Assembly: GCF_022479115.1 (NCBI RefSeq)
Contig: NZ_CP092497.1
Span: 8,680,001-8,744,000 of the forward strand
Direction: 5' to 3'
DNA: 64,000 bases
From: Amycolatopsis sp. EV170708-02-1
GTDB lineage: Bacteria > Actinomycetota > Actinomycetes > Mycobacteriales > Pseudonocardiaceae
This document shows, piece after piece, positions 52,608 to 60,000 of the stretch. Each line of letters starts with the position of its first letter. Position 1 is the stretch's first letter. The position numbers were made by a program, and so were the translations under genes. The notes beneath the pieces were generated by a model. That model was not told where the DNA came from, ran no database searches, and saw only the letters and a program-made list of their open reading frames with translations.

Positions 52608-53636
52608 GTGGACGAACAAGCCCGAGACATCCTGTGCGGTCTGACGGCGAACCCGGCGTTGCCCGGCCGCCTGCGCGCACTCCTGCCCGCCCGGCCCGCG
52701 GCATCGCCACCCGACACGATCTGGGCCGACGTCGACCCGGACGTCGCGCGGGCGGCTGATCCCGCCACCTCTCCGGACGAGGTGGTCGCGCTGCTGGACC
52801 ACGACCACGCGGTGGTCCGGTGGACACTCGCCGGTCGTCCGGATCTGGCCGGCGAGATCCACGGACGGCTGGCCGCCGATCGCATCCCCGGAGTCCGTGC
52901 GGACCTCGCCGCCAATCCTGTCGTGGTGTCGGCGTCGATCCTGCGCGGGCTGGCGAACGACGAGGACGCGGACGTTCGGCGGAGCGTGGCGCACAACCCG
53001 TCCGTCCCGCTGGACGTGCTCGTACACCTGGCCGAGACGATCCGGATCGGGCCGAACCTGTTGCCCCGCGTCATGTCGGCGACGGACGACGAGCTGCGTC
53101 TTCTCACGGCATCGTCGTCCGCGCGGGTCCGCATGCTGGCCGCCCAGCGCACCGCACTGCCCGCGGACGTCTTCGAACTGCTCGTGGCGGACGACGACAT
53201 CCGTGTCGCCAAAGGAATCGCGCCGCATCCCGCGCTGTCGGCCGACCGGCTGCGGGCGCTCGCCGCGCGCCACGGGCCGGGCCTGTTCCGCAGGCTCGCC
53301 ACGAACCCCAACTGCGATCCGGAGCTGCTGCACCGGATGGCCCGCGACGCCACCGCACGCCGGACCTACCGCGCCGTCGCCGAACACCCGAACACCCGCG
53401 GGGAAACCTTGCTGATCTGTCTCGCGGACGATGTCGCGCGACGGTGGGCCGCGGCGCACCCGAACCTGCCTGCCGACGTCCTGCTCGGACTCGTGGAAGA
53501 CCCGGGCCTGGCCGGATACGCGGCCGCCAACCCGTCACTCCCCGTCGAGGTGATGGAGCGGCTGATCGCTGCTCACGGCCCGGTCACCCATGCCGGGCGT
53601 GGCCGTCGTCCCCTTCGAGCCGAGCGAAAACGATGA
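52608..53636 (+). CDS. leucine-rich repeat variant (LRV)-like helical repeat protein
   Basis: A 342-aa soluble protein made almost entirely of ~23-residue repeats of the type VRxxLAxNPxxPxxVLxxLA (for example DVRRSVAHNPSVPLDVLVHL; AKGIAPHPALSADRLRAL; FRRLATNPNCDPELLHRM). This matches the LRV/HEAT-like superhelix known from nitrogen-fixing bacteria and common in actinomycetes as protein-binding scaffolds. No Fe-S Cys cluster is present at the N-terminus beyond a single CGLTANPALP. GTG 52608 is chosen for GGAG 6 nt upstream. Its 3' end overlaps a sortase remnant on the other strand by 53 bp. Confidence 0.78.
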   Translation: MDEQARDILCGLTANPALPGRLRALLPARPAASPPDTIWADVDPDVARAADPATSPDEVVALLDHDHAVVRWTLAGRPDLAGEIHGRLAADRIPGVRADLAANPVVVSASILRGLANDEDADVRRSVAHNPSVPLDVLVHLAETIRIGPNLLPRVMSATDDELRLLTASSSARVRMLAAQRTALPADVFELLVADDDIRVAKGIAPHPALSADRLRALAARHGPGLFRRLATNPNCDPELLHRMARDATARRTYRAVAEHPNTRGETLLICLADDVARRWAAAHPNLPADVLLGLVEDPGLAGYAAANPSLPVEVMERLIAAHGPVTHAGRGRRPLRAERKR

Positions 53637-53775
53637 CGTTGTCACGGTACGAGCGCGCTGTCCGGTCGAAGGAGCCGCCGCAGGTGATGAGCCGTAGTTC
53701 CGGGCCGGCGGTGCGGCCGTAGACCTCCTTGGTGGGGAAGCGATCTTTGGGTGCGTGAACCGTCCGCGTCTCCTT
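53584..53775 (-). pseudogene. C-terminal remnant of a class F-type sortase
   Basis: A 62-residue frame between stops reads TVHAPKDRFPTKEVYG, ELRLITCGGSFD and RSYRDNVIVFARL, the last third of class E/F sortases including the active Cys (LITC) and Arg. The catalytic His and everything upstream are missing, and the frame is bounded by a stop at 53776, so the gene is a fragment. It is embedded in the 3' end of the LRV gene and near other remnants, in keeping with past rearrangement. Confidence 0.75.
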
Positions 53776-53870
53776 TCATGACCGGCATCACGAGTCGAAG
53801 GATTCTGCCCCTTCGAGAGCCCGGCCATGGCACGGACCGGGCGGGGCGGCGCCCGGCCCGTGCGTTGGCG

Positions 53871-54677
53871 TCAGGCCAACCGGACCTGGAAGACGGCGAC
53901 CCGGGCGTCATGCCCGTCCACTCGCATGTCCACCGTCTTGGTGTCGATGAACTGCTCCTGGACGACGCCGTTGCCCGCCAGCCAGTTGATGCGGTCGATC
54001 CCGGTGCCGAAGCACCGGCGCTCCGCGTCCAGGCTGGTGGCCTTGTAGTAGTTCGGGTTGTTGGTGTCCGCGGTCCAGAAGACCAGGCGCCCGACGTTGT
54101 GGTGCGCGAGCACGCGACTGGCGTGGAGTCTCTTGTGCTCGTTCCACTCGTCGCGCAGGTCGGCACGCTGGTCGCCGTTGTACGCGTTCGCGATGTAGTG
54201 CGAGTTGATCAGCGCGAATTGGAGCGTCGGGTGGCTCTGGTGACGCACCACGACCTCGTTGATCCAGCGCGGCGGGGTCACCCCGGTGATGCCGCCGTGC
54301 ACATACGTGGTCTTCGCGCTCGCCACCTCCCACGGCTGTGGGATCGAGATCGGGACCCGGAACGACGTGTTGTGCCGCAGGAACGCGTTGTTGTACAGGG
54401 GCCCGAAGTAATGGTCGATCATCGCGGGCTCACCGGTGTCGCCCTCGTTGATCTCCTGCCAGCCGACCAGCGGCCGCACCAGGGAGTCACAGTTGCGGAC
54501 GGCGTCGATCGCGGCCTCGCGTGCCCCGAGGTTGTCGCGGCCGATGTTGGCGGTGACGATCGGCAGCCGGATCCATCCCGTCGCGGCGGAAGCCGTACCG
54601 GTACCGGCGGCCATGAGGCCGAGCGCGGCACCACCACCGAGAGCGAGCGCCTTACGTCTGTTGAGCATTCCGGACAC
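53871..54677 (-). CDS. Tat-exported endonuclease/exonuclease/phosphatase-like protein
   Basis: A 268-aa secreted protein with a twin-arginine signal (NRRKALALGGGAALGLMAAG) and an EEP-type fold: IVTANIGRDN first strand, VGWQEINEGD with the metal Glu, ALINSHYIANAY, VFWTADTNN (D-x-N motif) and C-terminal VDGHDARVAVF with the Asp-His pair. Actinomycete members act as extracellular nucleases or phosphodiesterases. GTG 54677 follows AAGGGA; ATG 54668 is the alternative. Upstream frame to 54836 is non-coding. Confidence 0.85.
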   Translation of the reverse strand: MSGMLNRRKALALGGGAALGLMAAGTGTASAATGWIRLPIVTANIGRDNLGAREAAIDAVRNCDSLVRPLVGWQEINEGDTGEPAMIDHYFGPLYNNAFLRHNTSFRVPISIPQPWEVASAKTTYVHGGITGVTPPRWINEVVVRHQSHPTLQFALINSHYIANAYNGDQRADLRDEWNEHKRLHASRVLAHHNVGRLVFWTADTNNPNYYKATSLDAERRCFGTGIDRINWLAGNGVVQEQFIDTKTVDMRVDGHDARVAVFQVRLA

Positions 54678-54794
54678 AGAAGATTCCCTTCTCGCGCTGT
54701 CACAGCGGGACACAGCCCGTGAAAGTGTCACAGAACGCGGTGCGGTTGTGACCCCTTTGCGCCAAAACTGCCGCTTGCCGGTCAGTGCTCCGAA

Positions 54795-54855
54795 CTTGTG
54801 AACGCCCGCGTTGCCGCCGATCGCGGCCATGACCACGACAAGTACCGCGAGCCTT
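54795..54855 (+). pseudogene. possible IS5-type transposase remnant
   Basis: One frame reads AADRGHDHDKYRE, close to the ADRGYDHDKYRR box of IS5-family DDE transposases, but without the rest of the gene or terminal repeats. A short decayed IS fragment is likely; chance similarity cannot be excluded. Confidence 0.4.
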
Positions 54856-54894
54856 CCTCGACCTGGTCTGCGGCATCATCTGGTGCCGGCCCGG

Positions 54895-55224
54895 TCAGGC
54901 CGCGATGGCCGGATAGGGACTCTTCATAGCGCCGAAGTAGGCCTCGGGCGCTCCCTCCAGGTGCTCGGGCAGTTCGTCCATGAAGGCGCGCAGCAGCGGG
55001 GTCGTGTTGTGCCGATCGAGGTCCTCCTGCGAACGCCAGGTCTCATAGAGGAAGAACCGGCCGTCTTCTTGCTCGTGGAGGTGGTACTGAAGGTTGCCCG
55101 CGTGCCCTCGCGACGGCTCGACGAGGTCCAACAGGAGGCTCCTGAGCTCGTCGGTGTGCCCGGGCTTGGGGGTCAGGAAGCCGTAGAGGGAAACGGGCGC
55201 CGGCGCGGTCGAAATAGTCGTCAT
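54895..55224 (-). CDS. antibiotic-biosynthesis-monooxygenase (ABM) domain protein
   Basis: A 109-aa dimeric ferredoxin-like fold protein related to quinol monooxygenase YgiN: LYGFLTPKPGHTDELRSLLL opening, then LQYHLHEQEDGRFFLYETWRSQEDLDRHNTT, the diagnostic FxxxExWxSxxxLxxH pattern. ATG 55224 gives the family-standard length; longer versions from 55263 lack similarity. It is divergent from a MerR gene, with a 20-bp palindrome between, so it is probably induced through that regulator by a quinone or similar stress. Confidence 0.9.
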   Translation of the reverse strand: MTTISTAPAPVSLYGFLTPKPGHTDELRSLLLDLVEPSRGHAGNLQYHLHEQEDGRFFLYETWRSQEDLDRHNTTPLLRAFMDELPEHLEGAPEAYFGAMKSPYPAIAA

Positions 55225-55239
55225 GCAAGCGACGTTAAG

Positions 55240-55259
55240 AGCTGACATCAATGTCAGCT
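55240..55259. promoter_or_regulatory. 20-bp palindromic MerR operator
   Basis: AGCTGACATCAATGTCAGCT, perfect 9-bp arms with a CA spacer, in the short divergent region between the ABM monooxygenase and MerR genes. Likely operator for the MerR protein. Confidence 0.75.
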
Positions 55260-55288
55260 TCAAGCCGCTGCGGTATGAGATGGGTCAT

Positions 55289-55648
55289 ATGAAGATCGGG
55301 GAGCTGTCCCGCGAAACAGGCGTTGCCGTACGGCTTCTCCGCTACTACGAGGCCCAAGGGCTGCTCACCTCCCGCCGCAGCGAAGGCGGCCACCGCCAAT
55401 ACGATCCCGAGGCCCCCGCCGCCGTGACCCGAATCCGAACGCTGCTCGCCGCCGGGCTCCCTACCAAGGTCATCCGCGAGCTCATGCCCTGCTTCGTCGG
55501 TGACGGGACCCAACTCCAGGCCTGCGTTTTCGACCACCTCAGAACCCAGTACGCCGAGCTGGACTCCCGCATAGCGGACCTCACCCGAGCCCGCACGGCT
55601 CTGGGAGACATCCTCCAAGCCTCCACCCGAGCGGTCATCCACAGCTGA
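55289..55648 (+). CDS. MerR-family transcriptional regulator
   Basis: A 119-aa MerR protein with HTH/wing KIGELSRETGVAVRLLRYYEAQGLLTSRRSEGGHRQY, helical dimer region and a Cys near the end of the long helix (QACVFDHL). ATG 55289 starts exactly at the family motif; ATG 55280 and GTG-free extension upstream run through the operator. It resembles SoxR/YcgE-like single-gene sensors paired with a divergent monooxygenase. Confidence 0.92.
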   Translation: MKIGELSRETGVAVRLLRYYEAQGLLTSRRSEGGHRQYDPEAPAAVTRIRTLLAAGLPTKVIRELMPCFVGDGTQLQACVFDHLRTQYAELDSRIADLTRARTALGDILQASTRAVIHS

Positions 55649-55690
55649 CCACGTATTTCGGCGCAGCAAGGGCAAACGGAGACGAAAGAG

Positions 55691-55730
55691 TGGGCCGCCT
55701 GGGGCTCGAACCCAGAACCTACGGATTAAA
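55691..55730 (-). other. tRNA 3'-end fragment, candidate attachment site
   Basis: Read on the minus strand this is the 3' half of a tRNA, probably tRNA-Lys(TTT): TTTAATCCGT from the anticodon loop and stem, TAGGTT variable region, T-arm CTGGG-TTCGAGC-CCCAG and acceptor GCGGCCC plus A. The 5' half is absent: no matching GGGCCGC occurs in the expected place. Fragments that begin at the anticodon loop are the usual leftover of integrase att sites in tRNA genes, and accessory genes begin just beyond it. Confidence 0.7.
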
Positions 55731-55732
55731 GC

Positions 55733-56156
55733 GCAGTGCCGCGAGGTGTCGGATTTCGACCATCCGCGCAGGTCAACACGGACATCACAGCCGAACCAGG
55801 TGTCAGGCCCTATCAGGTCGTGCCGGGCTCTACGTCAGCAACGGAGCCCAATCGGAGACGGCGTGCTCCCCCATCGCCCACTCTTTCAACACTAAAGTCG
55901 GCTACCGAGGAGCTTCGCCAGATCGCCCGTTACGTGGAGAACCGAGGCACCATTCGCCTGGGTCGATCCTCACCGGCCGCGGACGGCCAGCCCTGCCGTT
56001 CACAGCATGTCCGTGTCCGTGCTCCCGTCTTGTGCTGCCTCGGACACGTCATCCCCATCGAGACTATTGCGTCTCGCGGCCTTGCCTGCAGACAATTGAG
56101 CGCCATGCTGTGCTCGGGTCCGATCAGAGACCGGATGGCTCGCTTAACTTCGGACG
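55733..56156. other. no gene seen
   Basis: About 420 bp between the tRNA fragment and the lipoprotein gene. Several frames are open on the plus strand but lack third-position bias, RBS or recognisable motifs. No integrase, recombinase or inverted repeat is visible. Confidence 0.5.
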
Positions 56157-56759
56157 CTACAGCCTGCCGCCGAGAAGTCGCGCCAGCGAGGCGTACCCGG
56201 GGATATTGGCAGCCATTGGACTACCGGCCAACGTCAAGTGCGCGATCCGGACCCCACCGTGGCTCCGCTTCACGGTTACGACCAGGGTGTCGAGGTCCTC
56301 GTTCCGGCACCACATCGCCGCTTCCCCGGCGTCCGCCAGCGGCTGGGCCTGCCCCTCACCCCGACAGTCCCGCTCGGCAACGGCGAGCGCGCTCTCCGGC
56401 GCCGCCTCACCCTTGATGGCGGTCACCATCAAGCTACCGACACCCGACCCATCATCAACACGACTGAACTCGCAACCATAGGCGATGCTCCGCTGTCCCT
56501 CCACCGGCTTCTCCTCAACCGACCGGTAGGCGGCCTTCGACTCCAGGGCACTTCGAAGCTCATCGGCGCCAAGGAAGCCGCAAGCCGAGGAAACCACTTC
56601 CGGCGAAACCACCGGAGCCCAGCTCGGAGAGGGAGCCGAGACCGAACCGACCGGATTCGCCACCACGCTCCCCGCACCGATCGAACATGAGCAGCACAAC
56701 ATCACCGGCAACAGCCAAAGTCCGCGCAAGCGTTTCAAACTAGACCCATCATCAATCAT
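56157..56759 (-). CDS. DUF3558-like lipoprotein
   Basis: A 200-aa lipoprotein: signal helix LRGLWLLPVMLCCSC with lipidated Cys in the CCSC stretch, a Ser/Pro linker and a domain with VSSACGFLGADELRSAL, YGCEFSRVDD and AMWCRNEDLD, matching the DUF3558 Cys pattern. It is more divergent than the tandem copies at 9998-11088. ATG 56759 is used; GTG 56786 would prepend an AT-rich stretch. Base composition is lower in GC than the core genome. It lies downstream of the RHS toxin and immunity-like genes on the same strand. Confidence 0.78.
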   Translation of the reverse strand: MIDDGSSLKRLRGLWLLPVMLCCSCSIGAGSVVANPVGSVSAPSPSWAPVVSPEVVSSACGFLGADELRSALESKAAYRSVEEKPVEGQRSIAYGCEFSRVDDGSGVGSLMVTAIKGEAAPESALAVAERDCRGEGQAQPLADAGEAAMWCRNEDLDTLVVTVKRSHGGVRIAHLTLAGSPMAANIPGYASLARLLGGRL

Positions 56760-56802
56760 CTCAACAGCCAAATATTTAATTTTCACTCAGCGGCGATCGA
56801 TA

Positions 56803-57072
56803 CTAATGATCATCTAAGCTGACCGCCTTCATAAGCTGAACATCGGCCGACCAACCATCAGGGCGTGACGACGGTTGCACCCATTGAAACCCCGACCTCG
56901 CCCACTTTTCCCTAGCGCGAGCTACTCCAGCGGGGGTTGCATCCTCGTATCCAAATTCAGTTCCACAGCAGTCGCAAATATCATAGCTGGGCGTCTTCCC
57001 ATCCTCCCCCCACGGAGGGTCAATCTGCATAAGGCCGCAGACTCGACAGTACATGTGGCTTTCATTGAGCAT
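56803..57072 (-). CDS. Cys-rich small protein, candidate immunity protein for the RHS-Hint toxin
   Basis: An 89-aa protein with a zinc-ribbon-like Cys pattern (YCRVCGL ... ICDCCGTEFGYED) followed by VARAREKWARSGFQW and a C-terminal DVQLMKAVSL. The pattern recurs in small proteins next to polymorphic toxins. Its ATG 57072 overlaps the toxin's last codons (ATGCTCAATGA), so it is translated right after the toxin, the expected arrangement for an immunity gene. Direct evidence of immunity is lacking. ATG 57054 is an alternative start. Lower GC than neighbours. Confidence 0.65.
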   Translation of the reverse strand: MLNESHMYCRVCGLMQIDPPWGEDGKTPSYDICDCCGTEFGYEDATPAGVARAREKWARSGFQWVQPSSRPDGWSADVQLMKAVSLDDH

Positions 57073-60000
57073 TGAAGTAGTCCAAATTTGTCGGATAACC
57101 ATGAGTCGCCGGGTTCGGTATAAAATACGTACGAGGTACACCCGACGGATCCATTACGCCGAACTCATTCGTTCTCGGATTGAAACGAACAACATCTCCA
57201 TTTTGTCGGGTTCGTTTCAAAACATTCGCGTCTGCACTATTCAGAAAAGCCGTTGCCGCCTCCACATACTCCTTCGCATTGTTGAGATTCGGAAACTCCG
57301 ACTTATGCTTCTGCCAGTGCCCGAAAGCGTTCTCTACAGACGTTTTATTCGACTTGGAACTCCAGCAGTTGGTGTTGTGCACAAGGACGGGCGTCTCACC
57401 CACCAAGACGTGGTAGGTGTGCAGACTGTCGATAGTGAGGTTATAGACGCGCTGGCGCTGGGCCTCCCATCGGTCGACCTTGACCACGGTAACGACCGCT
57501 CCAGCTTCCGTCCGGAGGTTATCACCGGCCTTGAGGTCGGTCGCGTCGACCCAGGACGCGCGACCTGGCGACCAGAACGGGTGCTCATCGGTCGCGATGA
57601 CAGCGCCGATTCGATCCCCAACTGGCCCGTCAACGTCGACGGTCAGCCTAACCAGGTTCTTTTGACCTTCGCCTACGATGGTCGCGATTACTGGTTGTGA
57701 CTCGGTGCGGCCGGTTTCGGGGTCCGTAGCCACGACCTCGTCACCGACCTTGACCTCTTCAATCGGCTTCGTCACCCCGCCGGCGAGCAGCACCAGAGTT
57801 CCCGCTACGAAACTGTTCGGCGTGGCACATTCACCCGCGGGTGAACCAGTGTCACCAGCCCCCTTGTTTCCACGATTGCCGCCACCGACCATCCCGGCAA
57901 GCTCGGCAAGCAGATCCCTGCCAAGCTGCTGAACTCCCGCAGCCTGCTGACACTCGTCATAGTTGTCCACACAATAGGTGGCCGCGATTACCTTCGCACC
58001 TTCAAGGTCGTTCTCCGTTTCAGGCGCACTCAGATATTTCCACGCCTTATCGCAACCCATTTCACCAAAGCAAGCACTTACCCCTGGCTCCACATTGAGC
58101 GGGTGCACCCAATAGTCCATGGATGCAGCCGGGTTTCTAATGACCTTTTCAAACTCGGCCATCAGCTCACTACGTTTCTGCGAGCTGGGCGCGTTCTTCT
58201 TAGTCCAATTTTCCCGAGCCTTCTTCTTTGACTTACCGCCACCTCGCTTTACATCCATTTGATCCAACTGACCGGGGGTGTACTCGCCGTGGAGGTGGTT
58301 TCCAACGTTGGGATCGATGCCGCAGTCGCCGCGCCAGCCGACGCAGTAGCCGGGCGAGTCCTCCGGTGCGAGACCGGAGGGGTCGCTCAGTGCGATCGGG
58401 TTGTTGTTGGCGTAGTTGTAGCCGTTGATCTGCTGGGGGTGCTCGGATCCATGATCGGGTCGAGGGAGATGAATCGGCCGAGGTCGGCGTCGTAGCTGCG
58501 GGCTCCGAGCGTTGTCAACCCGGTGGAGGCGTCGATCGTGCCGCCGACGAAGCCGCGCTCACCAGGCATACCGGCGCTCGGACCACGCTCGGCTCCGAAC
58601 GGGGTCTGTCGGCGTTGCTTGACCGTGAGGTCGCTGGCATTGATCGCGACCTGTGTGGTGCCTTGGTGGTCGCCGGCGAGCCAGGTCAGGGCACCGCTCT
58701 TGCGCATCGCGATGGTCAGACCACCGTGGCTGTAGTACCTGGTCGTGGTCGCGTTGCCGCTCGCTTTGTCGAGGCGGACCTCCTGCGACCCGAGGTAGAG
58801 GGTGGTGCCGGTCGGGTCGCGGCGGATGAGGCGGCTGCCGTCGGCGTCGTAGAGAAAGGTCGTGTCGGCAGTTCCGTCGGTGACCTTCTCGAGCCTGTTC
58901 TCGACGTTCCAGTCGAGGTTCTGCTGCCCGGACGTGCCGGGGCGGGTTTTGGTGTTGCCGAGTTCGTCGTAGGTGTACTGGGCTGTTTTGGTGCCCGCCG
59001 GTCCTTCGGAGGTGACCGCGTTCAGCAAGTGCGGTTTCGGCGTGCCAGGTGCGGAGTAGCTGTACTTACGGGTGATATCGCCGCCGGCGACGTGCTGAGT
59101 GTCGCCGATCCGATTCCCGGATTTGTCGTAGGAATAGGACTGCCAGTACGGGGCGGGGCCACCGAGGCCGGTGACTGTGGGTGCCGCGCCGCAGTCGGTG
59201 TTGGCGGGTGTCCAGGCTTCGGTGAGGCGTTGGAGATAGTCGTAGCCGAAGCATTGTTTGTCCGCGGGCTGCCCGATCGGGGCGTTGGAGATCGAGGTGA
59301 TGTTGCCTGCGGGGTTGTAGTAGTAGCGTGTGTCGGCCTGCATCGGCTGCGGCACTTCAGCGTCGACGATGGTGCGGTCCAGGCGACGGGTGTTGGTGTC
59401 GTAGTAGAAGGACAGCCAGGCGCGTTTCCCGTTGGTGGCGGTGCTGCTCGAGCCACCGAGGTGGAGGCGTTGCGGTTCGCCGTAGCGGGTGTATTCGGTT
59501 TCAGATACGTAGGTCTGGAAGTCGTCGTCAACGCCGCCATCGGCGGTGAGGACGTTGTTCAGTTCGTCCTGGGTATAGGCAACTGTCTCGGAAGAGAGGT
59601 CACCAGCCTTCGGATATCCGACCGCGCCGAGGCTGCCGTCTTCCTTGTACGCCAGCGAGGTCTGGTAGGTGCCGGCCAGCTTCGGCCCCTCGATCGGTGG
59701 GATGACAACCGATTGATTCAAAGGCTGGTATAGAGGGTCGTAGTTGATGACTTTGTTGACGTAGGCGTTGCCGTCGACCCAGCGTGTGGACGACGCGAGC
59801 TGCCCGATGCCCTTGTACGCGGTGTCGTAGGTCCACTCGCTGAGTTTGGTTCCGCCGAGGGTGTCTTTGAAGACGCCGGTCTTGCGGCCGAGTTTGTCGT
59901 AGCGGAACGCGAGTGTGACGTTGCGGGCGTCGGTGCTCGAGATCTGCTGGTTCAGCTTGTTGTACTGATAGGTGGTGGCGCCACGGTCAGGATCGTCCGT

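Noticed and set aside
55691..55780. Complete tRNA gene
   Set aside because: The 5' acceptor strand, D-arm and anticodon 5' stem are missing; only the 3' half matches.
55733..56481. Plus-strand open frames of 226 and 263 codons after the tRNA fragment
   Set aside because: No RBS, no third-position bias and they run antisense into the lipoprotein gene.
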